A stretch of 64,000 nt of DNA from Geodermatophilus tzadiensis (GCF_003002915.1 NZ_PVTG01000004.1:264312-328311); one strand, 5' to 3'; positions 17,992-25,958 are shown, counted from the stretch's first letter. Made by a program: numbers and translations. Notes: a model not told the origin generated them from the sequence alone.

Positions 17992-18008
17992 GCCCGCGCG
18001 GTGCTCAG
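17988..18008. terminator. Weak inverted repeat spanning two convergent stop codons
   Basis: CTGAGC and GCTCAG form a six-base stem around nine bases, covering the stops of the ThDP gene and tryptophan dioxygenase. Convergent TGA/TCA stops give part of this symmetry by chance, so a bidirectional terminator is only a possibility. Confidence 0.25.
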
Positions 18009-18853
18009 CTGCCGATGTGCGTCCGCACCGTGTAGAGCTCCGGGAAGAAGGTGAGGTCCAGCGCCCGGCGGAGGAAGCCGACGCCCGAGCTCCCGCCGGT
18101 GCCGGGCTTGAAGCCGATGGTCCGCTGCACGGTGCGCAGGTGGCGGAAGCGCCACAGCTGGACGGCGTCCTCGAGGTCGACGAGGTCCTCGCAGGTCGCG
18201 TACTCCGCCCAGTGGGTCGTGGTGTCCTCGTAGATCGCCTTGTACACGGGGACCAGCGCCGGCTCCTCCACCCAGGCCCGGCGCACGTCGCGGTGCAGGA
18301 CGTGCTCCGGGACGGGGTGGCCGGCCCGGGCCAGGTGGCGCAGGAAGGCGTCGTAGACCGTCGGCGCCGCGAGCTCGGCGGCGAGCAGGTCGTGCGCGTG
18401 CGGCCGCGCCTCGAACACCTTCAGCACGCGCTCGTTCTTGTTGCCGAGGACGAACTCGACGGCGCGGTACTGGTGGGACTGGAACCCCGACGCGTTGCCC
18501 AGGACGCCGCGGAACTCGGTGTACTCGCTGGGGGTCAGGGTCGCCAGCACCGACCACTGGTCGGTGATCGTGTGGAAGACGTGCTTGACCCGGGCCAGGC
18601 CCTTGCGGGCGCGGCGGACGTCGTCGGCCTCCAGGTACGCGCGGACGGCGCGCAGCTCGTGCAGCGCGAGCTTCAGCCACAGCTCGGTGGTCTGGTGCTG
18701 GATGATGAACAGCGGCTCGTCGTGGTGGTCGCTGATCGGGTGCTGCGCCGACAGGAGCACGTCGAGGTCGAGGTAGCTGCCGTAGTCCATCCGGTCGCGG
18801 AAGTCCGTCGCCATCCCCTCCTCGATGGCGCGGACGCCGTCCTCGATCGCCAT
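18005..18853 (-). CDS. kynA: Tryptophan 2,3-dioxygenase
   Basis: A 282-residue heme dioxygenase that opens the indole ring of L-tryptophan to N-formylkynurenine. Landmarks: FIIQHQTTELWLK with the distal His53, GFQSHQYRAVEF with the substrate-binding Arg130, RFRHLRTVQRTIG with the proximal heme ligand His238, and GTGGSSGVGFLRRAL, the tryptophan-carboxylate loop. Length and motif spacing are those of bacterial TDO. The ATG at 18853 is preceded by GAGAGGGAGG. It converges on the ThDP gene with 13 bp between stops. No kynureninase (kynU) is present in the window. Confidence 0.95.
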   Translation of the reverse strand: MAIEDGVRAIEEGMATDFRDRMDYGSYLDLDVLLSAQHPISDHHDEPLFIIQHQTTELWLKLALHELRAVRAYLEADDVRRARKGLARVKHVFHTITDQWSVLATLTPSEYTEFRGVLGNASGFQSHQYRAVEFVLGNKNERVLKVFEARPHAHDLLAAELAAPTVYDAFLRHLARAGHPVPEHVLHRDVRRAWVEEPALVPVYKAIYEDTTTHWAEYATCEDLVDLEDAVQLWRFRHLRTVQRTIGFKPGTGGSSGVGFLRRALDLTFFPELYTVRTHIGS

Positions 18854-18969
18854 GGCGCCTCCCTCTCCTCGTGCCGGCCGCCATCCTCGTCCGGTGCCGC
18901 CGTGCGCGGGGAGCACCCGATCGGGGCCGCGGTGTGTGACAGTCCCCCGCTGCGACCGGAGGAGGAGAC

Positions 18970-19212
18970 GTGCGGGCACGGACGGTGTGGGGTGTCGTGT
19001 GGATCGTGGTGGGGCTGGCGGTGTCGCTCGGCGGGATGGTGCTGGCCGTCGTCGACCCCGGTCGCGCCGTGCTCGGCGGCATCGGCTTCGGGGTCGGGAT
19101 CCTGCCGTTCGTGATCGGCCTGTTCCTGGTCCGGCACGCGCTGCCCGAGGCCGGGGACGGCGGGGGGCGGCCGTGGGACACCTCGGGCAGCCTCTGGGAC
19201 CTCTTCAGGTAG
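18970..19212 (+). CDS. Small two-helix membrane protein
   Basis: An 80-residue protein from a GTG preceded by GGAGGAGGAGAC. Two hydrophobic helices (about 7-28 and 34-55) are joined by a VDPGRAVLGG turn and followed by a short polar tail ending in WDTSGSLWDLFR. No known family is recognised. It is divergent from tryptophan dioxygenase and overlaps the convergent FAD oxidoreductase by eight bases. Function unknown. Confidence 0.65.
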   Translation: MRARTVWGVVWIVVGLAVSLGGMVLAVVDPGRAVLGGIGFGVGILPFVIGLFLVRHALPEAGDGGGRPWDTSGSLWDLFR

Positions 19213-20521
19213 CCCCCCGTCCGGCCTGTGCCGCCTCGCGTGGTGCGGTCAGCGGCGCGGACCTCGCGTGCTCGGGGAGGACCCCGAGGCCGATGACGCG
19301 CGCCGGGATCCCCTGCAGGACCGGCCAGCGCTGCAGCAGCCGGAGGACGCCCGGCGTCGCGGCCGGCCGGTCCCCGGCGAGCAGGCGGTCGACGAAGCGC
19401 TGCTGGACGAGCCGCTGCACCCGTTGCGTCACCACGGTGGGCAGCACCCGCCGGCGGTGGACGCGGGCCAGGACGCGGGAGGGGACGCTGCCCCGGCGCA
19501 CCCACGGTGCCAGCAGTCGGGCCGCGGCCGCGGCGTCCTGCACGGCGAGGTTGACGCCGACCCCGCCGATCGGGGACATCGCGTGCGCGGCGTCCCCGAT
19601 GAGCAGCAGGCCCGGCAGGTGCCACCGGGACAGCCGGTCGAGCTGGACCGACAGCAGCCTGACGTCGTCCCAGGACTGCAAGGCGGCGACGGACGCCTCC
19701 ATGCCGGGCAGCAGGCGCAGGAGGTCGGCGCGGAAGGCGGCCAACCCCGCCGCCCGGACCTCGTCGACGGTGCCCTTGCGCACCAGGTAGGCGCTCTGCC
19801 AGTACTCGCCCCGGTCGATGAGGACCAGCAGCCGCCCGCGCGTGAGCCGCCCGACGCCTCCGAAGGGCGGCGCCGCCGACCCGGCCGCCTTGGGCAGCCG
19901 GAACCACAGCACGTCCATCGGTGCGCCGAACTCCCGGACCGCCAGGCCCGCCTCCGCGCGCAGGCGCGAGTCCCGCCCGTCGGCCGCCACGGTGAGGGCA
20001 GCGGACACCTCGCCCGTGGCGCCGTCCGCCGTGGTGTACCGGACGCCGGTGACCCGGCCGTCCTGCCGGAGCAGCGCCACCGCCTCGGCTCCCATGAGCA
20101 GCCGGAAGTGCGGGGAGCGGGCGGCCTGCCCGGCGAGGAAGGAGAGGAAGTCCCACTGCGGCACGAAGGTGAGGAAGCGGTAGGGCCCCGGGAGGCGGCG
20201 GAAGTCGGCCAGGGTGAACTCGCCCTCGTCGGTCGTCACCCCGAGCCGCTCGACCTCCTGGTGCGGCAGCTCCAGGAACGCCTCGGCGAGCCCGAGCTCG
20301 CCGAGCAGCCGCAGCGTGGAGGGGTGGACGGTGTCGCCCCGGAAGTCGCGGAAGAAGTCGGCGTGCTTCTCGAGGACCACGACGTCGACGCCGTCGCGGG
20401 CGAGGAGCAGGGCGAGCACCAGCCCCGCCGGGCCGCCTCCCACGACCACGACGTCGGACCTCGACCGGTGCGCGGTCGGGGCTGCGGTGCTGCTGCCGGA
20501 TCCGGCTGGCGTGCTGCTCAC
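19205..20521 (-). CDS. FAD-dependent oxidoreductase/monooxygenase (UbiH-PHBH type)
   Basis: A 438-residue flavoprotein. DVVVVGGGPAGLVLALLLARDG (GGGPAG at 28-33) is the ADP-binding fold, AADGRDSRLRAEAG is the DG motif, and LLIGDAAHAMSPIGGVGVNLAVQDA near residue 315 is the second FAD motif. This class hydroxylates aromatic or isoprenoid rings or reduces related substrates. It lacks the thioredoxin-like C-terminus of the first hydroxylase in the window. The GTG start at 20521 has GGAGGAG upstream. Kynurenine 3-monooxygenase also belongs to this superfamily and would fit the tryptophan dioxygenase next door, but no specific signature separates it here. Confidence 0.83.
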   Translation of the reverse strand: MSSTPAGSGSSTAAPTAHRSRSDVVVVGGGPAGLVLALLLARDGVDVVVLEKHADFFRDFRGDTVHPSTLRLLGELGLAEAFLELPHQEVERLGVTTDEGEFTLADFRRLPGPYRFLTFVPQWDFLSFLAGQAARSPHFRLLMGAEAVALLRQDGRVTGVRYTTADGATGEVSAALTVAADGRDSRLRAEAGLAVREFGAPMDVLWFRLPKAAGSAAPPFGGVGRLTRGRLLVLIDRGEYWQSAYLVRKGTVDEVRAAGLAAFRADLLRLLPGMEASVAALQSWDDVRLLSVQLDRLSRWHLPGLLLIGDAAHAMSPIGGVGVNLAVQDAAAAARLLAPWVRRGSVPSRVLARVHRRRVLPTVVTQRVQRLVQQRFVDRLLAGDRPAATPGVLRLLQRWPVLQGIPARVIGLGVLPEHARSAPLTAPREAAQAGRGAT

Positions 20522-20651
20522 GGGGTCTCCTCCCGGTCAGCGGCTGTCCAGCGGCCCGAGGGCCGGGTGCTGCACGGCGTCAACGTAGCCGTGGTGCCCG
20601 GCGGCGGGTCCCCGATCGATCGCGCCCCGGTCCGCCGGACGCGGCCGGTCC

Positions 20652-21857
20652 TCAGTCCGCCGGGTCCGGCGCGGAGGGTGGGGTTCCGGTCGGCGGCTCC
20701 GGCCGGGGAGGCGCCTCCGCGGCCCCGCCGTCCGCGCTGTCCGCCGGTGGGGGGCGGTGCGCCTCGGCCAGCTGAGCGCGTGCCGATGCCGCGTCGGCGA
20801 CGGCCCGGTCCCGCGCCTCCTCCGCGCGCAGGCGGTCCCGGCGGCTCTCCTCGGCGCGGCACTCGGCCTGCTCGGCGCGGTCCTCCTGGGCCCGCGCCCG
20901 CTCGGTCGCGGCGTCGGCCCGGGCGGTCGCCGCCTGCACCCGGCCCTCCGCGGCCGTGGTCTCCAGCCGCGCGGCCGCCGCCGCCTGCTCGGCGCCGCCG
21001 ACCGCCCGCGCCGCCTCCGCCCGGACGCGCTCGGTCTCGGCACGGGCGGCACGCTCGGCCTCCAGCGCCCGGTCGCGCGCCGCCTCCGCGGACGCCGCCC
21101 GCTCCTGCGCCGACGCGGCGTCGGCCAGCGCGCGGTCCCGGACCTCCTCCGCCCGCGCGGTCCCGTCACGGGCCGACTCCGCGTCGCGCTCGGCCGCCGC
21201 GCGTCGAGCCTCGGCGTCGCGCCGCCCCGCCTCGGCCCGCGCGGCGGCCGCCCCGGCGGCGTCTGCATCGGCGCGCGCCTGCTCCGCGGCCGCCTGGGCG
21301 GCGCCGGCGGTCTCCCGGGCGGTGGCCGCCTCGTCCCGGGCCGCCGCCGCCCGGTCCCGGGCGGCAGCCGCCTCCTCGCGGGCGCCGGCGGCGTCTGCAT
21401 CGGCGCGCGCCGCGACCTCGAGGGCCTCCCGGGTCGCCTTCTCGGCGACCGCGCGCCGTCGGTCGGCGCGGGACGCGCGCTGCTCGGCCTCGGCGACCTC
21501 GCGGCGCGCGTCGGTGCGGACGGCGGCCCGCTCGGCCTCGAGCAGCTCCGCGTCGGCGGCCCGGGTCAGCGCCTCCCGGGCCCGGCCCACCTGGTCCTCG
21601 ATCGCCGCCAGCGTCTGGCGGAGCCGGTCGGCGACCTCGGTCAGCGTCGCGGCGGCCGGCGCTCCGGGCTGCGGGGCGGCGGGCGCCTCCGCGGCGGCCG
21701 GCGCGCGCCCGGCGGCCTCCGCGCGGCGGGCGGCGAAGGCGGTCGTGCGGTTGTGGTCGGGGCGGGCGCAGTACGACGACCGCCCGCCGGTGGGTGGGGG
21801 CGGGGCCACCGGGCGGTCGCAGTCCGGATACGCGCAGATCGCCGAGGCCTCGGTCAT
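20652..21857 (-). CDS. Ala/Glu/Arg-rich coiled-coil protein with N-terminal zinc-like motif (TnpT/KfrA-like candidate)
   Basis: A 401-residue protein. Residues 8-35 contain CAYPDC and YCARPDH, a C-x4-C-x16-C-x4-H arrangement that could bind zinc. Residues 75-370 are almost continuous coiled coil (repeats of the type AREEAAAARDRAAAARDE), and the tail is Pro-rich. It is transcribed divergently from a tyrosine recombinase across 105 bp containing two inverted repeats. This mirrors tnpT (a long coiled-coil, KfrA-like accessory protein) opposite tnpS (tyrosine recombinase) in some Tn3-family transposons. The link to TnpT rests on architecture, not on demonstrated homology. An internal 27-nt repeat shows expansion of the coil. 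Confidence 0.7.
   Translation of the reverse strand: MTEASAICAYPDCDRPVAPPPPTGGRSSYCARPDHNRTTAFAARRAEAAGRAPAAAEAPAAPQPGAPAAATLTEVADRLRQTLAAIEDQVGRAREALTRAADAELLEAERAAVRTDARREVAEAEQRASRADRRRAVAEKATREALEVAARADADAAGAREEAAAARDRAAAARDEAATARETAGAAQAAAEQARADADAAGAAAARAEAGRRDAEARRAAAERDAESARDGTARAEEVRDRALADAASAQERAASAEAARDRALEAERAARAETERVRAEAARAVGGAEQAAAAARLETTAAEGRVQAATARADAATERARAQEDRAEQAECRAEESRRDRLRAEEARDRAVADAASARAQLAEAHRPPPADSADGGAAEAPPRPEPPTGTPPSAPDPAD
21253..21411. repeat. 27-nt direct repeat inside the coiled-coil gene
   Basis: Two identical 27-nt copies occur at 21253-21279 and 21385-21411, 132 nt (44 codons) apart and in the same reading frame. They indicate an internal duplication that lengthened the coiled coil. 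Confidence 0.75.
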
Positions 21858-21872
21858 GCGGCCGAGTCTCTC

Positions 21873-21908
21873 GTCGTTCGTGTCGTGACGCACGAGCGGA
21901 CGAACGAC
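21873..21908. promoter_or_regulatory. Nested inverted repeat between coiled-coil and recombinase genes
   Basis: GTCGTTCGT (21873-21881) and ACGAACGAC (21900-21908) are a perfect nine-base inverted pair, 18 bases apart. Inside lies a smaller hairpin, TCGTG-ACG-CACGA (21883-21895). The site sits just upstream of the coiled-coil gene start. A binding site for that protein or an accessory recombination site is a reasonable reading; nothing proves it. Confidence 0.55.
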
Positions 21909-21944
21909 CGTACGACGGCGCAAGTCCGCGGAGTTGCACGGAAC

Positions 21945-21969
21945 ACTCCATAATCAGCTGTTATGGAGT
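21945..21969. other. Xer/dif-like tyrosine recombinase core site (candidate)
   Basis: The arms ACTCCATAA (21945-21953) and TTATGGAGT (21961-21969) are perfect inverted nine-mers around the seven-base spacer TCAGCTG. The inner ends CATAA/TTATG match the inner ends of XerC/XerD binding arms in dif sites, and the spacer length is in the range for tyrosine recombinase strand exchange. The ATG of the adjacent recombinase (21963) lies inside the right arm, so recombinase binding there would also block its own translation start region or promoter. Confidence 0.65.
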
Positions 21970-23021
21970 CCTCGTGGAACGGCGGCGGAGCGGTCGGCCC
22001 CCATCCGTCGGGAGCGGTCGTCGCCGGGCCGACGCGACCGGGGGAGGGCGACGTCGACCCCGCGGCAGGAGGCCTGGTGCTGCCCGGGGACGTCGCGGCG
22101 GTGGGGCGCTACCTCACCGCCGCGAGGTCCGAGGCCACCCGCCGGGCCTACGACGCGGACTTCCGCGCCTGGTCCACCTGGGCCCGGCAGCGCGGCTTCT
22201 CCCCGCTGCCCGCGGCCGACGCGGCGGTGGCGGCGTACCTGGCGGCGCTGAGCGACGCGGGGGCGAGCCCGCGCACGATCGCCCGCCGGCTGTCCGGCAT
22301 CGGGCACGCCCACCGCGAGGCCGGGCACCCCAGCCCGTCGGAGCACCCGGGCACGCGCGCGGTCCTCCGGGGCATCCGGCGCACCGCCGCCCGCGACGGC
22401 CGCCGTCCCAAGAAGGCCCGGGCGCTGGACACCCAGACCATCCGGGCACTGGTCGAGGACCTCCCGGACGGCGTGGCCGGCCTGCGCGACCGGGCGATCA
22501 TCCTCACCTCCTTCGCGCTCGGGCTGCGGGCCTCGGACGTCTGCGGGCTGGACGTGGGCGACCTGGCCCCCTCCGGGCACGGCGGCCTGGACGTCACCAT
22601 CCGCTGGTCGAAGACCGACCAGGAGGGCGCCGGTGAGGTGCTGGCCCTGGCGCCCGGCGTGCGGGCGCGGACGTGCCCGGTGCGCGCGCTGCACGCCTGG
22701 GTCGAGGCGGCCGACCTCGGCGGCTCGGGGCCGCTGTTCCGCAGCGTCGGACGGGGCGCGCAGCCCCGCATCGGCCGGACCCGGATGGCCCGCTCGTCGG
22801 TGCGGCTGGTCCTGCGCCGGGCCGCCGAGCGGGCCGGCGTCCCGCTCGAGGGGCTGAGCCCGCACAGCCTGCGCCGGTCGTTCGCGACCGAGGGCTACCG
22901 GGCCGGGGTCAGCGAGCGGGAACTGGCCCGCACCGGCCGGTGGGCCTCGGTGACCACCATGCGGGGCTACGACTCCAGCAGCCGCTGGGCGGACCCGGCG
23001 TCGGCCCGGCTCGGTCTGTGA
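21963..23021 (+). CDS. Tyrosine recombinase/integrase (TnpS-like candidate)
   Basis: A 352-residue tyrosine recombinase with a complete active site: Arg189 (LGLRASDV), Lys217 (SKTD), His301 and Arg304 (HSLRR), Trp327 (TGRWAS) and the nucleophile Tyr336. The SAM-like core-binding domain occupies about 45-140. A ~40-residue Gly/Pro-rich N-terminus precedes it. The start codon lies inside a Xer-like palindrome. No transposase, excisionase or att duplication is nearby, and the gene next to it encodes a coiled-coil protein, so a resolution or inversion function is more likely than phage integration. Confidence 0.9.
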   Translation: MESSWNGGGAVGPHPSGAVVAGPTRPGEGDVDPAAGGLVLPGDVAAVGRYLTAARSEATRRAYDADFRAWSTWARQRGFSPLPAADAAVAAYLAALSDAGASPRTIARRLSGIGHAHREAGHPSPSEHPGTRAVLRGIRRTAARDGRRPKKARALDTQTIRALVEDLPDGVAGLRDRAIILTSFALGLRASDVCGLDVGDLAPSGHGGLDVTIRWSKTDQEGAGEVLALAPGVRARTCPVRALHAWVEAADLGGSGPLFRSVGRGAQPRIGRTRMARSSVRLVLRRAAERAGVPLEGLSPHSLRRSFATEGYRAGVSERELARTGRWASVTTMRGYDSSSRWADPASARLGL

Positions 23022-23152
23022 GCGGACCCGGTCGGGGGCGCCGCCGGTCGCGGGCGGCTCGGGTCGAGCCGGTGGGCAGATCCTCGTAGGGTCGCCGTCG
23101 AGTCGCCGCGCTCCCCAGGACCCAGTGCCCCGATCCCCGAGAGAGGGCCCGC

Positions 23153-24256
23153 ATGAGGATCACCGCCGCCGTCGTCGACGAGCTGCACGGCCCCTTCGTC
23201 GTCCGGGAGGTCGAGCTCGACGAGCCCGGCCCGGGGGACGTGCTGGTCCGGGTGGCCGCCACCGGCTTCTGCCACACCGACGGCATCGCCCGCGACGGCG
23301 ACCTGCCCTTCCCGCTGCCCGGCGTGCTGGGCCACGAGGGCGCCGGCACGGTGGTGGCGGTGGGGGAGGGGGTCACCGGCGTCCGCGAGGGCCAGGACGT
23401 CGTCCTCGGCTGGCCGTGGTGCGGAGCCTGCCGCAACTGCCAGGCAGGGGAGCCGCGCTACTGCCTGCGCACGGGGGAGCTGGTCGCCGGGGGGCGCCGC
23501 CTCGACGGGGCGTCGGCGCTGCGCGACACCGACGGGTCGCCGCTGGCCAGCCACTTCTTCGGGCAGTCGTCGTTCGGCACCTACGCCATGACCACCGTCT
23601 CCTCGCTGGTCCCCGTCCCCGCCGGGCTGCCGGTGGAGCTCCTGGGTCCGCTGGCCTGCGGGCTGGCCACCGGCGCCGGCGCGGTGTTCAACACGCTGCG
23701 ACCCGAGCCGGGCAGCTCGATCGTCGTCTACGGCGCCGGCACCGTCGGGCTGGCCGCGGTGATGGCGGCCCGCAACTCCGCGGCGACGACGATCATCGCG
23801 GTCGACCGGCACGCCGGCCGGCTGCGGCTGGCCGAGGGGCTGGGCGCCACGCACACCGTCGACGCCACCGACACCGACCCGGTGCAGGCGGTGACCGACA
23901 TCTGCGGCGGCCCCGCCGACGCGTCGATGGACTGCACCGGCAACACCACGGTCGTCCGGCAGGCGATCGACTCGGTGGGCATGCTCGGCACCGCCCTGCT
24001 CATCGGCGGTGCCCCCGCGGGGGCCGAGTTCAGCGCCGACCACCTGACCACGCTGTGGGGCAAGACCGTCCGCGGCACCCTCGGCGGCAGCGGCCACGGC
24101 CAGCGGCTGATCGCCGCCCTCATGGACCTGCACGCCCAGGGGCGGTTCCCGTTCGACCAGCTGGTGCAGTACTTCCCGCTGGACCGCATCGAGGACGCCG
24201 TCGAGGCCTCCTACAGCGGCGCGGTGGTCAAGCCCATCCTGACCATGCCGCACTGA
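23153..24256 (+). CDS. Zinc-dependent NAD(P) alcohol dehydrogenase (MDR, aryl/benzyl alcohol type)
   Basis: A 367-residue medium-chain dehydrogenase. Catalytic zinc ligands are Cys40 (GFCHTDG), His61-Glu62 (GHEGAG) and Cys169 (GPLACGLATGAGAVFNT); structural zinc ligands are Cys90, 93, 96 and 104. The nucleotide fold is VVYGAGTVGLAAVMAAR with AVDRHAGR after beta-2, where the Asp favours NAD. The LACGLATGAGAV segment is typical of aryl-alcohol and class III-like enzymes. GAGAGAGGGCCCGC precedes the ATG. It is followed 68 bp later by an enoyl-CoA hydratase, so the pair may act in aromatic or acyl-CoA catabolism. Confidence 0.88.
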   Translation: MRITAAVVDELHGPFVVREVELDEPGPGDVLVRVAATGFCHTDGIARDGDLPFPLPGVLGHEGAGTVVAVGEGVTGVREGQDVVLGWPWCGACRNCQAGEPRYCLRTGELVAGGRRLDGASALRDTDGSPLASHFFGQSSFGTYAMTTVSSLVPVPAGLPVELLGPLACGLATGAGAVFNTLRPEPGSSIVVYGAGTVGLAAVMAARNSAATTIIAVDRHAGRLRLAEGLGATHTVDATDTDPVQAVTDICGGPADASMDCTGNTTVVRQAIDSVGMLGTALLIGGAPAGAEFSADHLTTLWGKTVRGTLGGSGHGQRLIAALMDLHAQGRFPFDQLVQYFPLDRIEDAVEASYSGAVVKPILTMPH

Positions 24257-24324
24257 CCATGCCGCACCGACCACCTGCTCCCGCGTCGACGGCGAGCCCG
24301 GTGGACCGGCACGAGGGAGGGCGG

Positions 24325-25098
24325 ATGGCCGAGTTCCTGCGGGTCACGGTGCACGACCGGGTGGGGTGGATCGAGTACGACCGCCCACCGGTCAACGCGT
24401 TCCACTGGGAGATGCTCCGGGAGGTCCCGGAGGCGCTGGAGCGGCACCTCGCCGACCCCGCCGTCCGGGTGGTGGTGGTCGGCAGCGCCCTGGACGCCCA
24501 CTTCAGCGTGGGCGCCGACCTGCGGGTCTTCGCCGACACCGACGACGAGGGCATGCGCCGCTGGGTCGACCTGTGCCACGACCTGGTGCGGAGGATGCGC
24601 GCGTCGCCCAAGCCGCTGCTGGCGGCGGTCCACGGCACCGCGGTCGGCGGCGGGCTGGAGATCGTGCTGCACTGCGACGTCCGCTTCGCGGCGAGCACGG
24701 CCCGGCTCGGGCAGCCGGAGATCGGCATCGGCTTCATCCCGCCGGTCGGCGCCACGCAGGCGCTGGCCCGCCTGCTGGGCCGGCCCCGGGCCCTGCGCCT
24801 GCTCTACGACGGCACGCTGCTGAGCGCCGAGGAGGCCTCCGCCATCGGCCTGGTCGACGTCGTGGTGGCCCCCGAGCGGCTCCGCGAGGAGGTGCAGGCC
24901 TACGCCGAGGGGCTGGCCCGCAAGCCCGCGCGGGCGCTGGCGGCGATCCGGCGCTGCGTCACCGAGGGCGCCGACCTGCCCTTCGACGAGGGCCTGGCCG
25001 TCGAGCGGGAGGAGGCGGTGGCCCTCGGCGCGACGGCGGACTTCCGCGAGGGGCTGGACGCCTTCCTGGCGCGGCGGCCCCCGGTCTGGTCGGACTGA
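24325..25098 (+). CDS. Enoyl-CoA hydratase/isomerase family protein
   Basis: A 257-residue crotonase-fold protein. The CoA oxyanion-hole segments are SALDAHFSVGADLRVFAD (62-79) and AVHGTAVGGGLEIVLHCDVRFA (about 98-120), and LGQPEIGIGFIPPVGATQALARLLG follows. The usual second catalytic Glu position near residue 138 reads GFIPPVGA, lacking the classical hydratase Glu, so isomerase, dehalogenase or decarboxylase chemistry is possible. GAGGGAGGGCGG lies before the ATG at 24325. Probably co-transcribed with the alcohol dehydrogenase. Confidence 0.83.
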   Translation: MAEFLRVTVHDRVGWIEYDRPPVNAFHWEMLREVPEALERHLADPAVRVVVVGSALDAHFSVGADLRVFADTDDEGMRRWVDLCHDLVRRMRASPKPLLAAVHGTAVGGGLEIVLHCDVRFAASTARLGQPEIGIGFIPPVGATQALARLLGRPRALRLLYDGTLLSAEEASAIGLVDVVVAPERLREEVQAYAEGLARKPARALAAIRRCVTEGADLPFDEGLAVEREEAVALGATADFREGLDAFLARRPPVWSD

Positions 25099-25127
25099 CC
25101 GGAGGCCGCTCCGCGGGCGCGTCGGGG

Positions 25128-25958
25128 TCAGCGCCGGGCGGGCACGCGGTCGACGTCCGTCCCCGGCTCCGCGGCGACGGCCGACGCCGGCGCCCGCCGC
25201 CAGGCCGCGCGGTCCCCGACGACCACGAGGGCCACGGTGACGACGAGGACGCCGAAGTAGACGTGGGCCGCGCGGTCGGCCGCGGCGCCCGTGTAGCCGA
25301 GCATGCCGAAGGTGAACGCGCCCTGGCTGGCGTGGAAGAGGACCGCCATGAGGAGGCTGCCGCCGGTGCGGTTGACCAGCCAGACGTAGAGGAAGGCGAT
25401 CACCACGGTCGAGGGCAGGCCGATCCAGCCGAGGTTGCCCAGCGGCACCAGCGGCACGTGCCACCCCGCCGTCAGCAGGCCCAGCACCGCGGCCGCCGCG
25501 AGCGGGGACCGCCGGCGCTGCAGCAGGGGCAGCGCGTAGCCGCGGAAGCCGGGCTCCTCACCCAGCGGGCTGTCCGTCGGGTTCACCAGGCGCAGCGCGA
25601 GGGTCAGCGCCACGTCCGCCCAGACGATCGACGACCAGTCCGGCGCGGGCGCACCGAGCCAGTCGGTGAGCAGGCCGGTCACGAGCACCAGCACCACCGG
25701 CAGCCCGAGCGCGACGACGTACCAGACCCAGCCGACCCGCCACCGGAGCAGCCGCGCGCCGAGCTCCCGGAACCCCGGCCGGCCCTCGGCGACCGCGATG
25801 ACCACGAGGGCGGCGACGAGGGGACCGCCGGGGAAGAACGGGGTGCCGAGGGACAGCCCTGCGGTGTGGACGAGCCAGGGTGTCCACGACACCACGTAGG
25901 CGAGGACGAAGAAGCTGGTGAGTCGGTGCTGTCGCACCCACGACGCGGTGCCGGACAC
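25128..25958 (-). CDS. CPBP-family (CAAX-type) intramembrane metalloprotease
   Basis: A 276-residue membrane protein with about eight hydrophobic segments. The Abi/CPBP signature is present: GEEPGFRGYALPLLQ (the EExxxR motif), GWHVPLVP and LFHASQGAF, which supply the Glu and His metal ligands. GTG at 25958 was chosen because GGAGG stands five bases upstream; translation further upstream has no ribosome binding site. Bacterial members process peptides, confer bacteriocin immunity or regulate sigma factors; no bacteriocin gene is nearby. Convergent with the enoyl-CoA hydratase. Confidence 0.83.
   Translation of the reverse strand: MSGTASWVRQHRLTSFFVLAYVVSWTPWLVHTAGLSLGTPFFPGGPLVAALVVIAVAEGRPGFRELGARLLRWRVGWVWYVVALGLPVVLVLVTGLLTDWLGAPAPDWSSIVWADVALTLALRLVNPTDSPLGEEPGFRGYALPLLQRRRSPLAAAAVLGLLTAGWHVPLVPLGNLGWIGLPSTVVIAFLYVWLVNRTGGSLLMAVLFHASQGAFTFGMLGYTGAAADRAAHVYFGVLVVTVALVVVGDRAAWRRAPASAVAAEPGTDVDRVPARR

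Noticed and set aside
21166..21951. A minus-strand frame starting at the ATG in the left arm of the palindrome
   Set aside because: The symmetric ATG comes from the palindrome itself. The frame is out of register with the coiled-coil gene and its translation is Arg/Gly-rich without structure.
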